A stretch of 64,000 nt of DNA from Phalacrocorax aristotelis (taxonomy: Eukaryota > Chordata > Aves > Suliformes > Phalacrocoracidae), in NCBI RefSeq assembly GCF_949628215.1, contig NC_134280.1, positions 4,557,001-4,621,000 on the forward strand, given 5' to 3'. A program made the position numbers and the translations under genes. Shown here in pieces: positions 35,950-48,489 of this stretch (positions are counted from its first letter, which is position 1; every line of letters starts with the position of its first letter). Below the pieces are notes generated by a model. It was not told the origin of the DNA, did not search any database, and saw only the letters and a program-made list of their open reading frames with translations.

Positions 35950-38180
35950 TTTGGAAGGGAATCTTGAAAAACAACCTGCACCTGGATGTTCTCTCTTTTT
36001 TTTCCTCCCTGTTTTTGAAAACTTCATTGGAATAGACTTCTCTGACCGTGCTTTTAATCCAAACGCTGCAGCAAGGCCCACCTTGAAATAAAAAGGATGC
36101 AAGATCAGTAAAGGTTCAATTCTCGGTTTTAGTTTTTAAATTATGTGGGGTACAGTGAAACCTGAAATACGCAACCAGTATTACACCCAAGGCAAGAGTT
36201 TTTGAAACTATATGTGAGCCAGGAGATGCAGAGGAACACCTGGTAAATTTTCAAATTCACTTAAGATGAGACACCCAGAATAGTGTGATCCTCTAGAGCC
36301 CTCTTACTATTGGCAAAGCATTCAAAGGGTGCTCTTACCATCTCTGCTATTTATCAGATAAAATACATTTTGTGGAGCAGATCTTCAGCTGCCGCATAGT
36401 TAATGGTGGAGCTATATTTATTTTTTATCACTTGAAGGTCTGGTCTGATTAAGTAAAAAGACCAATTAGTAAAGACTACAGTTTTATGTAGCTATAAGCC
36501 ATACACTCAGTATGTTCACCACAGAGACCAGATGACTTTTTCACATCACGGGTCTCTATTCCAATACTTGCTCAAACATCCAGTTTTTGGAAATGCCACA
36601 ATTTTGAAAGATTTCACTGAAAGCCAGGCATTAAGAAGTTAGGTGCCTTTCCTCAAGGCAACACCTTATTTAGATCAGGAAATTATTTTCCCTTCCTGCT
36701 CTTGAAAAACATTTTGCTATTCACTCGGTGTGTCCTATTAGCAGAAAACAGAGAAAGTTCTGATGCATCATAGCACGCATCTGAAATTCTAATTCTAATT
36801 AACAAGAAGTCATCTGTAGTTGTCCAACATCATATTATTAATTCACAAGGCAATAAAGGGATATATTTCAGACTGAATGAGAAGATAGGTACTGAATGGG
36901 GTCACAGTATTTCAGTGCGCATTATTTGTCATGATCTTTAACTATTTCAAACCTATAGAAGTCAAGTTGTACAATGCCTTACTGTGAATATAATTTCTCA
37001 CATATAAAAAGCAGTTACACTGGTATGATTTATTCTTTTGAACTTAAAACCTAAATTAGATCTAAATCTGTATAACCCAGGGTTGCATAAGGAAATATAT
37101 TTTTACTGTGTCTATGTAGACTTTCCCTCTCTATGTATTTTTGACCAAGAAAGGCAGTTCTAGGGACACTGTAATATGCTTTCTGGCATTATGATCAATA
37201 CGTACATTAATTTACTTTAAAATTATATTCAGTAATGGGAAGAGTAGATTTGGTAATTCATTAAAAAAGCACATCTCAGTTAAATTCTAATCAACTTTAC
37301 ATTCCAAAAGTCTTAGGGAAGACTTTTTTTTAACCTGCACCCCAAAAATTCAGACTTTTCAAAATGCATTGTCACTGAGTAAAATTCGCTTCTTCCTGCT
37401 CATTTAAAAAAAAAGTATGTTAATTCTGAAGTACAGGGAAACCCAAAATCATTCATGCATTCATCCACCCATTACCTTTCCAGCAACAGAATGTGCAGTT
37501 ACTAGAATTTTATACAATTAGTGCTCTGAGAGCCCTTTAAATGCAAACCTGTAAGAGGAAAGTAAAAACAAATCAAAGTTAATCATGACTGGCTGGAACA
37601 AAATGCTTAAATCAATATGACGATGGCTCATCTGCTCGTCATTTAGCCATTACCTGGGAGATGAGGACCTCCTGCTATGCCTGACTTTTTTTTTTTTAAA
37701 TACAGATTTACCACTGTCTCAGTTCTGCAGGGACATATGAAGCCAAAGTCATTCCAAACTCACCCGTCATTATACTGTTTACTCTTCATATCTTATTTAT
37801 TCCTGTTTGTTCTTTACATTGGGTACAGAGATAAACACATACAACCATTGGGATGTTCAAAAAACTTAGTACAACAGCAAGAGAGGGCAAAAGCCACCAT
37901 CTCACATTTATAGTATCCTGGAGAAAATGACAACATAACAATTCTCCTAAAGAGGAAAACCCATCTACTGAAAGAGTTTCTCTGAATTAAACCTCACAAT
38001 GAAGAGGAATGCTACACAGTTTAGAAATATTTTGAAGTATTTCTTCACCCTGTACAGAAGCCAGGCTAAAACATGTTTCTAGTACAAGTTTAGAAATAGA
38101 AACCTCTCGTCTGTTGTTCAACACACCAAAAGCCTAAGGATGTAAAGCACATCACTAAGGAAAGGGCATTTTGGTGACCC
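35950..38180. other. AT-rich non-coding, no gene seen
   Basis: One of the most AT-rich parts of the window. It holds a T run at 37686-37697 and many AATAAA/TTTATT words. The 78-codon frame at 37677-37913 begins in the T run and has a hydrophobic stretch but no known domain. Confidence 0.4.
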
Positions 38181-38189
38181 TACGGACAC

Positions 38190-38292
38190 ACAGGGCCTGA
38201 TCCTTATCCTGCTGGCTTCGACAGAAATCCCAAATCTGTTCAAGTAAGTGATGTTTGACCAGGGTTTGCTACTGGGATCAGAATCAGGCCCG
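38190..38292. repeat. Foldback (MITE-like) repeat with inverted ends
   Basis: The left end GGGCCTGATCC (38193-38203) and right end GAATCAGGCCC (38281-38291) are near-perfect inverted repeats, about 100 bases apart. The plan matches the widespread reptile/bird palindrome that begins GGGCCTGATCC and ends GGATCAGGCCC. The interior is decayed. It is non-autonomous, and the mobilising transposase is unknown to me. Confidence 0.6.
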
Positions 38293-38299
38293 TTGTGTG

Positions 38300-39150
38300 C
38301 ATGCTTGGCTTTTATTGAAAGCCACAAAACTTCCCCAGAAATGTAGCCCCTGGGTTTTTATGGCAATACATGTCTGAGCAACAAAGGCTACTTGCTTGTA
38401 GTCATGACAAAGCAAAGTCTTTAATTCTGGAATACATGACCATTTCTTCTTTTGGGGAGAGGAGAGTAAAACGGAGCCAATGTCATCTCTGGAAGAAAAG
38501 CCTGCAATGCAACCTCAAAATAAATACACCTATTTGCATAGACAAACACTGGAGCCTCATATGTATCCACTAATATCCCTTCCTTAAACCGTTAGGGATA
38601 TCACATATGCTACAGCTCACACCAACCCGAATAATGAGGGAGGTGTTGTTTTTTTGATATTTTTACAGGTTCATATAACTCTACAGTCTACTCTAGGTTC
38701 ATCAGAGTTATCACAAAGAAAAACGACTGATCACAAATAAGTTTATTTAAAAATCAGCTGTCTTAACTTCAGTCCTCTCTCAGACCTGTGCGTATACAGT
38801 CTTTATTACAGCCTAATCACAGGGCAGTTACAGAAAGGCAAACTCTGAACTGAACAGCTACCGTCACCTCCCTCTCTCTTTTCCTTTCCCAGCAGGTTAA
38901 ACGTGGAAAATGCTAAAAATCTACTGGGAGTGTGTCTAAAATGAAACATAAATAGGTATGGAAAACCTATGAGAAAACTGTTGTGGAAGGTGCCTGAATG
39001 GCAAAGTGCAAGGGGTGACAAGAAGAAAATTGTGATGGCATACAAAAGGCAAGAGAATAAGAAAGATGTGATACAATAGATAGCTGGCGTGAGCCTATCA
39101 ACTGGCTGGTAGCTCCTGTTCCACCCACCTCCCCCTCAATACCTTTTTAT
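38300..39150. other. Non-coding, no gene seen
   Basis: AT-rich, with a perfect reverse octamer ATTTGCAT at 38532-38539. The minus-strand frame at 38806-39045 has a hydrophobic start but no recognised family. Confidence 0.35.
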
Positions 39151-39159
39151 GGTATGATA

Positions 39160-39700
39160 TTTTTGTTATGATAAGGGACATTCATGATCAGTAACAATGT
39201 TATAATGATAGTAAATGCAGGATTTAAGGTATATAAAACCTTCAGCCAACATTAGAAAGCCACCAAGGGGGAGTTACCTTGCACGAGGTTCTATTTAGTG
39301 ATGGCTCCACTCTTTCACTCCCTGACTGCAAATCAGCATTTTTAGTGGACAATAGGCTCAGCAGTGGCCTTATGATTGCCTCTTTTCAAATGGAAATGGC
39401 TATCCTAACTCCTCTGCCAGGTTTTTCTTACTAGAGCACAAATTGCAGTTTACAAGGCTCTAAGGGGAAAAAAAAAATCTTAGCTGAATATCTTTTTTTT
39501 ATTCGACAAACTGACATGTAAATTACCCTTTAAGTGCTCCACTCTAGGGCTCTGATCATCTCCTAATTGTCACAGTCAATTGTAGCCAACAGTCTCTTCA
39601 ATCCCAAGCGCTTTGACAACAAGCATAAGGATCAAAGCAGAATCAGCTCCCTTCAATATCCTTCTGTTTAGGATGCTACAAAAAGCCTGAAAAAGAAAGG
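39160..39700. promoter_or_regulatory. Candidate conserved non-coding element
   Basis: Repeat-free block of about 500 bases, rich in ATGATNN/TAAT, CAAATTGCAG and CCTAATTGTCACAGTCAATTG words, the last at about 39560-39582. It contains CCACCAAGGGGG (39270-39281), a near miss to a CTCF core. It has the texture of a developmental enhancer. No frame of interest. Confidence 0.33.
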
Positions 39701-39709
39701 TGTAAGGGC

Positions 39710-41600
39710 ATTAGTGGAGAAGGAACTGAGAGTAGAAAGTACTATAGCAGTCATTTTCTTCTTCACTAATATTATATATCCTTATATATTCTGTTATCCC
39801 ATGTTCAGCACGGACACATAAACATCCCAGAGAATAAATAGGGTTTGAAACGACTCAGATATATTACTAAAAAATAAATGCATAATGCATCCTGCTGCCT
39901 CCTGTGTGCCTCCCCCCATCCTTCCCCCTCCAACTTTCCCCTCCAGTCTGGGAAGGAATATAACAGCAATTATTTTTCAAGGAAATTTGGGTTTTTTCCC
40001 AAAGCAGTCCCACCCTTTCTTTCAGGATGAGCTGGGCTGCAAACCAGCCTACCCCAATGGAAACCCATCCCAAGTTCTATTCACGGGGTCGGTACAACTT
40101 AAACATGAAGCGGCTTATTTGTGCAGCTCTGCTTTTGCTTTCTGAAGTGCCTATAACCCAAGGTCAGGCAGACGCTGGAGCAAAAGCCCCTCATTCAGTT
40201 GGAGTCCAGCTCTAAGAACAGCCAGTTTCAGTCACATCCAAAATGACTGGGAAGAAATACAAGAATAAATACAGCAGCCCTCAAAGTCTGCCCGAGGAGA
40301 AAAAAAAATTATTTTCTGTAATTCTGAAAGAAGATTCACCTTTTATTGTACTCCAGACTACTTTAGATCAGCACCTCACTCCATCGCTTAAATTTTTGTA
40401 CTTGCTTGCTGTGTTTGATAATACGAGCTTGCTCGCTCTGCAGCACGCTGTCATACCCTCAGCTCCGCGCAGGCACTCAAAGTAAGCCTTGTTGAAGTCG
40501 TGTTTCTAGGGAATAGGAGTAAGGCGGAGCTATTCTGAGTCATATTTTTACTTCAAAACTTGTACGTATCCATGAACGTAGCAGTAACTCCCACAGAGGC
40601 TCACAAACAGCTTCTGCCAAACGGGCTGCAGGGGAGGAATAGCACGGCTCCTGCAGAAGATGTGCTGCTGAAGTGGGAGAAAGCCTGCAGGATACCAGAG
40701 AGGCAAACTGGGGATGTGCCAAGCTCTAGAGTGGCTCAAAAGGATCTCCAAATGGATTACCAGGCTCTGCAGGGTTAGGCAACTGGATCCTTCTGGCCTC
40801 TCCAACCATCTTGCTGCCATACAGAAAGGATGCAAGAGACTTCATCCATATTCCTGGAGCTCTCTCTTTCCCACTCCTGCAAAAAATACTTTCCAGAAGA
40901 GATAGCTTGAATGCCTGAAGTCCAGAAATAATAGGAATTCAGAGGTGAAAACCTATTTGCTCCTTCATAAGAAATAAATTCCCTTGCAGCTATTTTTAAG
41001 AAACTGCCACCTGACATATCTTAAAGATGATGCACCTTATCCATTGGCTCACATAACACTGGAGGATTGTTACACGAGACAGCTGGAGGAGTTTAACAAC
41101 CTGCTGCCCCTCTCCTACAGGTCCCACTTTCCCCGCCCAGCTTCTGGGTTTCTCTGTACAAAAAGACCTGAGTCAGATCCATAGACCAGCAGAAAATCAG
41201 TCATTTGTGTAACAGGACCCCAAGGCAAAGCTTTGAGGCAGATGTTCCTAAACCATCACCTACCTCACGCTCCCCAAAGAAGACCAAAAGGTTTAAGGTG
41301 CAAACAATAACCTTATTTTTACATAGAGAAGTCTCAGAGCTCATGGGGAAGAGAGCATGGATACAAGGCTTTCCTACAGAGCTGCCTCCGCACCCACCCA
41401 CAGCTGCCTGCTCCAACCGCCTTGTACCCAGCCACGCTCAGGGCCCCCGGCACCACCTCGCACACGCAGATGAGCATTGTCGAGTTAGGTGCTAAATGTA
41501 GATAAGGCATTAGATACAAAGACTGGTGAGAAGGGAGTATTTTTGATATGAATATGAACAAAAAGTCGAAATATCTCATGGGAAAGACATTCCAAAAACT
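39710..41600. other. Non-coding with one signal-peptide-like small frame
   Basis: Mixed composition. A 36-codon frame at 40105-40215 has a signal-peptide-like start and is treated as a finding. Other frames (40548-40835 minus, 41205-41495 plus) overlap and lack domains. No repeats are recognised. Confidence 0.3.
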
Positions 41601-41609
41601 GTTGATTGA

Positions 41610-44070
41610 GAAACATCAAAAGCACTCATTTGAAAGATGTCAAAATGATATAGAAGGTTAATCTAATATATCATTTAAAATAAATACAAACCCAAAATGA
41701 TAAAATTGAAGTGAAACGTTTGTCTTGCCAAGCTGTTTTATTTCTGTATTATCAAAGGGAAATATTTTAACCCTTTCTGACAAAAACTTCACTGAAAAAA
41801 AGCATATTCTAAAGAAAATTTTCCCATTTAGTGAAATATGCTTTCCCTGCCAGTGAATTTACAAATATTTTGCAGCTCTGTGTAGAGGTCTATATCTTCC
41901 CCAGACAGCTAAATTCTGAGGTGGCTCCCGTTAAAAGGTATAAAATCTTTTCCTTGATATTCCACTATACAAGGCATATCCCATTATTTCCGAGGAGACA
42001 CTAGGACACCTTCTAAATGAAACCTTCCCAACATTAGCAAATTGCTCTGTGGCTACCTACCTCACTAGAATTAACTCGGTATATAAAGGTATTTTCACCT
42101 CCTCATTCACCCACAAAAGTGCCACATGCCAAGAAAAAACTACAAGGTCACCTGGAATGTAACTTTTTTTTTTTTCCCTTAAACCTGTGCTTGTTTAAAC
42201 AACAGAAACATTTCCAGATAGCAGGACATCAGCTAACACAGCCTGCCCTATTTTCTCACCTTACTTGAAAATGCATCCAAATACTTATTACATGAAAATG
42301 TTGGTTCCCAGCTTTGTCTGTGGAGTTGTTGCTGATAGTTTGCAGAGAGATGAGTAGCACAGTAGTCCTGGACATTTTCCTTGTTTCCAGCTGCTAAATC
42401 ATAATAAAGAAGGTTAAAATAATATTCTTTTCCTATAAGAACTTTTCCACAGAGATAATTGCTATAGTGTTTGCAAAGTACGGATTTCATTACCAGAACG
42501 CAGTAGAGGGTCCACATGACCATGAATGGGAGGACATAAGCTCAAATGAGGCAATTTTCCCTTAAAATAAGACACACATTATGGAAAAAAAAGTTGAAAA
42601 AAAATCCTCTGCCCTATCAGAGAATATGTTCTTTCTTTCAACGCGAGGAACCCGCAGCGCTAGAGAGCGCTAGGTGGGCTAAGCCAGTTGTTGCACATGA
42701 CCATGCCATGGTACTTCAGAGTAGCAATTTATTACGGGCGATTGAACGATTGCCTCACATGACTATAACAAGGGGAAAGGTGCCATAGTATTGCTTGTGC
42801 ACTGGAGCAGCAGGCAAGAAAGTGGCTCCTCCAGCTGCCTCCCACGCAGAGCAGCAAGTTATGGGGCTGCCTACTAGCAGAGGGGCTTCTCTGGAAGTGG
42901 TACCCCAAAAAGGGAGCTCTGAATGCCGATCGGGAGCATGGTTTACCGATAGGGTGCTGGTGCCCTTTCCTACAGACTTTTACATAAACCCCCCATCTGG
43001 TTGTAAAGGAGCGGAATAACAGTGCTCATTGTGTTGCTGACATTTCTCTCGGAGGGGGTGGCTTTTCAGTAAGCAGTTATATTTCCTTATTTAGTTCTTC
43101 ACCACAATCGTGGATTTTTGCAGCCCTTATTTTTATGCTTCTGAAAAGTAAAAGGATGAAAGGTTACATTTGGGAAGTCTAGAAGTGACAGCCAAAGCGT
43201 GTGCACTGATGCGATGTGAAAGTCCGTGGCCACATAACCACTTCAGGACTATTGCAAGACTGCTGATACGGCTCCTGGATTACCAACGATTAACCAATGT
43301 GCTCTGCTCATTAAATCCTTGTTCATTTCAGTCTTTCAGGCAGCAAAGACACAGTATGTCTCTCTAGATTGCCTTGCCGGTATCAGCGCTGAGTTTGCTA
43401 AGAACATACATCAAGTCATTACTTCTGCAATGACCAAAGCCTTCAGAAGTCCTTCGGAAGCCACCTGCTTAAGCTTCAGCTGGGACTTGTTTTAAGGAAG
43501 TCACAGGCTGCTCTTGAAGTGATTATTTCTAGATGGTGCTCAGGGGCAGGGAAGGTTGGTAACCACAGCCCCTTCTGTGCAAAGGCAGAGATTCAAGCTG
43601 TTGAATACTGGCAGCAGCAATCACAGGACTTGCTGTGAAGGAGCCAACTTGCATGCAACTGCTTGCTCTTGGGGAGAAGAGGCTTTCTTGGGTGTCTTCA
43701 TAGCTCATTAGCACAGTTTCTACCACAGTTAGTTCAACCACACAGCTTCCACTCTAGCCACATCCTCTTAAGCCCAGGAAAACTTCGCAATCCCATTTTA
43801 GAAGAGGACATGGAGGCTGTTTTAACAGTGGGATCCAAGTCCATTAAAAGCTAACGAGAAGATATGCTGTCCAGTGAATTCACCAAAGTCATAAAAAATT
43901 GGTTTCAGAGCCAGGACCACAGCATAGCAGCTCCCAGCTCCTAATCTGTGCTCAGGCTGCTTGGTATCACAAAGACCTTCCTGCTTTTAACTCCTGCTAG
44001 GTCAATGCCAGGCAGCTAAACGTGCATTGAGGACATTGCTCGCTTCCAGGCTCACGCACAACAAAATACA
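41610..44070. other. Non-coding, no gene seen
   Basis: AT-rich up to 42560, more balanced afterwards. A minus-strand frame at 42248-42523 ends close to an in-frame donor-like site and is discussed as a finding. At about 43785-43830 there is a faint MIR-like word order (ATCCCATTTTAGAAGAGG), too weak to call. Confidence 0.3.
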
Positions 44071-44079
44071 AAACAAGGG

Positions 44080-44360
44080 CATCATTCACAGACTCTGATA
44101 TTAGAGCCTGATTGTGAAGAAAGCTGTTTAATAACTAGAGATTTAGAAAAAAGCATGTCTAACCACATGGGCGTTAAGAATATTATGCAGTATTTATCAG
44201 CTCAGACAGGACCTTGCTTCATAAAACTGGTTTCATATAGGATTTTAAGTATATGGCAACTGATAGAGTGAATATAGGCATTATTTTCCAACTGCAGCAT
44301 TTCTAGCTATTACTAAGCTGTAATTTTAATTGACATTAAGCAAGAAGACCCACAAGAATA
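44080..44360. promoter_or_regulatory. Candidate conserved non-coding element
   Basis: Repeat-free AT-rich block with TTTAATAACTAG, GCAGTATTTATCAG, GTAATTTTAATTGAC and TAAGCAAG words, resembling homeodomain and HOX/PBX sites. No frame. This is texture-based inference. Confidence 0.25.
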
Positions 44361-44369
44361 GAGTGAGTG

Positions 44370-45560
44370 CCCATGTCTCACAGCCCATCTATCTTGTGGA
44401 TAGTTACTTAGGGCTCGTATACCACCAGTTTAGAAACATGCATAATTGCTTATGGTCAACATCGTATCACTGCCAGATCACACATTAAACAGATAACCAC
44501 TATTATTATAAGAGCAACTTCCTTGACCTCATATTTTGGTCTGGCTCCGAATTCCTGTACTTTACCAGTTTGGTTTGTTGCGTTATGCCAGCCTTCTGCC
44601 TGTACATGTCATTTTCTACTCCTGTAAGTGACCGGTGCAATAGAGAGCTTACTATAAAAATGCATATTTGAGCACACGAATAGAATAAATTCAAGAAATA
44701 TGATCACAGTTGCTCCTGCAATGTTTTTATAAACACAGAGTTTCTGCTTTTTTATTATAGTTAAGGTACAGTGTGTTATTTGGCAGAGGAATCTGACTTG
44801 AAAATGTAAAAGGTTCAGGCAACCACACATTTGGAAGTAAAAATCTTTCCTTAAAACATGGCTCTGGTTTTTAAACATAGCAAAATTTCTGGAAACTTCA
44901 GTTTCTCAAAGTCTGCCAAAGCTCCAGTCACATGTAACATATTCTTGGGGCTTACATATAATGTTTCAAGTAATAAACAACATCTTGTTTAGAGCAGGAT
45001 GGAAAAAAAGGGGGAAAGCACTCATTAGGAGTCAAAGCTCTACACCAGTACTAAAACCAAAACATGTTACTTGCAATGACGCCTCAGAATAGCTTTTATA
45101 ATATATTAATAAGAGATTCATGTGCTCTTTACACCTCTAATAATTGCAGTTAAAATCATAGGTTAAATTCTTACAGCAATTAGATAAATTACATTACAAA
45201 AGAAAGAACATTTCATACGCATTGAAGTGCACTCAGGTTTTTAGTAACAGAAAGAAAATATCTGTTCATCCTAATTCAGTAACAGAATGAGTTACATATT
45301 GTACATAACTATACATCATCAGTAGCCCTTCAATGCTCTCTGTATAACTCATTTATCACACACTTTTTATTCAGGAACAAGGCTGTATTTAAAAAAAAAA
45401 AGTTGTTTCCATACGAAAGCTCATCATGCAGAATATTCACAGCTTAAATATATGCACAGTCATCTCTACTAGTCAGACACCATTTCAGTCCGCTCATCAG
45501 AATACATATTAACAAAATGATATTGAGATACAGAAATAGCACACCGCAGCTAGGCTTGAA
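44370..45560. other. Non-coding, no gene seen
   Basis: AT-rich intergenic-type sequence with an A run near 45391-45401. The minus-strand frames at 44506-44878 have no recognisable domain. Confidence 0.4.
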
Positions 45561-45569
45561 GTATGGGCC

Positions 45570-45650
45570 GTAATACCTACCTCACTGGGATCTACTGAGG
45601 TTTAATTAATTAATGCTTATGAAGCACTATGAGCTCCTCAGATCATCACT
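45570..45650 (-). mobile_element. MIR-like amniote SINE fragment
   Basis: TAATACCTACCTCACTGGGAT (45571-45591), then CTACTGAGGTTTAATTAATTAATGCTTATGAAGCACTATGAGCTCCTCAGAT in short words, is collinear with the antisense of a MIR-type SINE: TAATACCTACCTCA, GGGTTGTTGTGAGG, ATTAAATG, AATGTAAAGCGCTTTGA. The match extends about 80 bases and is one of the clearer ancient repeats here. Confidence 0.68.
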
Positions 45651-45795
45651 TCAATTCATTATCACCCCCATTTGTTTTGTATCCCACTTTCCCCCTTAAT
45701 TCAACAGTGAATTTCTTTCAGAAAGTGTTGCATTTATAGAGTAATGAACAGATGAAAGCAGTTGGAGTGATTTGGCCTTGCTGCGTTTGCAGGAG

Positions 45796-45803
45796 TATAA
45801 AAG
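45796..45803 (+). promoter_or_regulatory. TATA box candidate
   Basis: TATAAAAG followed by GGAGCC is a canonical TATA element. A start site would be expected near 45825-45832, where a pyrimidine-rich stretch (45815-45833) lies. It matters because a strong splice donor follows at 45949. Confidence 0.4.
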
Positions 45804-45827
45804 GGAGCCAGAATCCTTCCCTTCCTC

Positions 45828-45948
45828 TTCTGCTCAAGTCATTTGCTGTCAGGCCTAGGGAGAGCATGAGACTTCATGAAGGAAAATGCTTTCCTCAAGA
45901 AGCCACCCCGACCACACCTGTATCAAAATGCACCAGAAGAAGTTGCAG
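45828..45948 (+). other. Candidate first exon of an unknown transcript
   Basis: Bounded on the left by the expected start site for the TATA box at 45796 and on the right by a consensus donor, TTGCAG then GTAAGA, at 45949-45954. An ATG at 45868 opens a 27-codon reading frame that stays open up to the donor and contains three cysteines. It could be the start of a small protein or an untranslated or non-coding first exon. The start base is approximate. No homologous protein is recognised, and chance co-occurrence is possible. Confidence 0.25.
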
Positions 45949-45959
45949 GTAAGAATGTA

Positions 45960-48480
45960 ACATTAAGCAATTAGATATTAGCTTGGGAAACTTCCTTGCT
46001 TGCATCTATGCTAATTACAGAGGGGTATGAGCCGCAAAGCCCAGAGGGGGTATGGATGCAGGAATTTGGTTCTAGCCTCATCTCTAATAATTATTAGATA
46101 CATTGGATGGAAATAGTTGGAAAGCAAATCAATAAGAGAATGAATCAAGAAAATTAATGGCAATTTCAAATACTTACATGTATAGGATTTCACTCAAGGG
46201 CGAGACAAGATAAAATTAGTAGTCTGTATTAAAACAAAACAAAATACAGTTTGATCAAACTTCCATTCAGTGGAACCTTCTTTAAAGACTTCAGATTCTG
46301 GCATTAAATAATTTGGATTAGAGAACTTAACAGAGAAAAAGGAAAAGATTATCTGGTGAAACTCCAAGGTTGCTATAGACTTTCAGAGAAGAAACCAGAT
46401 TAAGACAACGAAATTACTGGTGGAAGAAAAGCTGATAAAGAAGACTAGAATTTGATAATGGACGAATTTAATTATTCAGGTATTGATTGGTATGGTAACT
46501 ACGTGGACGCTAACAAAGTTTGTTTGTAGTGGCAATGCTATTAGTCCACTGAGCAGCCAGTAGTTATGCTGAGCCCCATACTTGGAGATAGGCATGTATA
46601 CTGTTATAAAATTCATTTTAATTTAAAAAAAACTAACTTTAATTAATTTTCATTTCAATTAACTTTTGGAGTTAATGATAGGAAATTCAAACCTCACTAT
46701 CATAAAGATTGTCACAGATTTAAGGGATAAATCAATAGAAAACATTCTTATTGAGAAAAGCTTGGACATTCACAGTCATAAACAGACTTGGGTCAAAGGA
46801 ATTATTAAGAAAACCCAAAGGTGCTCTTATTATTCATCCAAAGAGGAAATCTTACAAACAATGAAAGAACTGACACACCAATGGTGGGGGGAAATATGCC
46901 AATAACACATGATAGTAGCGAACCAGGGGAAAGCAAATATGCCTTAATGGGGGTGTTTTCTAGTTATTCTGATGAAAAAGCTCTTCTGACTGGGCTTCCA
47001 TGATGGGACCTCATCTTTCAGGACTTACAAATATAGTTTCTCATTTAGATATTTTTGTTCCTGGCATACCAAACCAAGGGCTTAACAGTTTATAAATGGA
47101 CGTGACCTTGTGCAGTCCCATGACCAGAAGACTGGTCTCCAGTTCCATATATTATATATTTAATCACTGTAATATAATCAACATACCTGGGAGCAGGTAC
47201 CTAAAATTCAGTTCTCCCCCAAGACAGAACAGCTCTGTCAAGAGGAGTGGGCAGCAGCCACTTGAAGCTTGATGAAGCTGGTGTCTTCATGTTTTAGGCC
47301 TCCTTCAGACCAATGTCAAAAATTAACTGTTTTGTTTTCCCATGGGCTGGACACATTTTCATTACCAACTTATCATGTGAAAGCAAGCACCAGCAGCTGA
47401 TGCTGTGCTTCGTACAGTGCTGTGGGGTTCTCCTCTGCCATTGAAAGAAAGGTATCTAACCCTGGTGGGGTGGAGGTCAGGGACCCCCACAGGGTTTGGC
47501 ATGTTCCCAGGCTGCTGAGTAATGTACACAGAGCCTGTGGTGCCCCCCAAAACTTCCTGGCTTAAATGAATGTTGTTTTGCCTAGCTCTTCCCTTGGCTT
47601 GTACAGAAAGCTCGGCTCTCTCAGATCTGATGGCCATCTCATGTTTCTGCCATAGGTGAGGAAAGGGGGGTCCCAGACTGGTCAAAGCTTTGCCTAGCAG
47701 ACTTGCTTTCTCATTGTTTAAAAAAAGATTAATTATTTTCATGAAAACTAATCTTGTTTCAGGGCAAACCCCAGCTTTCATTAAAAGAAAAAAAACTGGA
47801 CTTGGAAAAAGTTAAGGTTTTGCTTTGCAAGATGTAAACAGAAAGCTGGGAAAGATAGTAAACATCCTAAAATAGTCAAATAATGTGAAAAGAAAGCATA
47901 AGGTATTACTAATCTAAAACACAATATTATATAATACATATAATTTAATAAAATGTTGAGAATTATTTTTACAACAGCAAATAAAAATACACTTGTTGAG
48001 CCAAAGAAATACATAAGAAATGTGGATAGAGATCTGTAATAAATCAGAAATGTTAAGAAGCATCCCAACAGTCATTTTGATCTCTTGGCACGGAAGTAAA
48101 GCAAGTGCAGTGCGTAAGAGTTAACTCCTCAGCTCACATAAATCAAGTTAACACCATTTAAGTTAGCAAAATGTATTCAAAGTCAAATTCATTTACTTCA
48201 GCCAAAGATCTGTCCCTAACTCTATCCTTTGCATTTTATACTGCATTAACTATTTTAACATATTCATCTTTAAAGCCCAATATACTTCAATATAATCTCC
48301 ATTTCATATACGCACTTTCGTGTACGCATGCATATGCAGAGGAATACATACATACGCAATATTTTTTTAAAGTCATAATATAAACAAATTAACATAACAC
48401 AATTCATAGCTATGAAAAATAGAATAGGAATGGTTTTGCAGGTTTAGTGAGGAAGCGTGCTGAAAATCCTAATTTGAGTA
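45960..48480. other. Non-coding, no gene recognised
   Basis: AT-rich with a GC-balanced part at 47200-47760. A weak acceptor-like site lies at 46020. A 79-codon frame at 46666-46905 and a 139-codon minus-strand frame at 47362-47781 are open without homopolymer help but match no family I recognise. The stretch at 46615-46675 is a palindromic TAATT-rich run. Confidence 0.3.
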
Positions 48481-48489
48481 GAGTCAACT

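Noticed and set aside
39804-39820. TTCAGCA-CGGACA word resembling an RE1/REST site
   Set aside because: The spacing between half-sites is wrong and the right half lacks AGCGCC.
46666-46905. 79-codon lysine-rich frame
   Set aside because: No family is recognised and its length is not unusual for this composition; kept only as a note in the regional entry.
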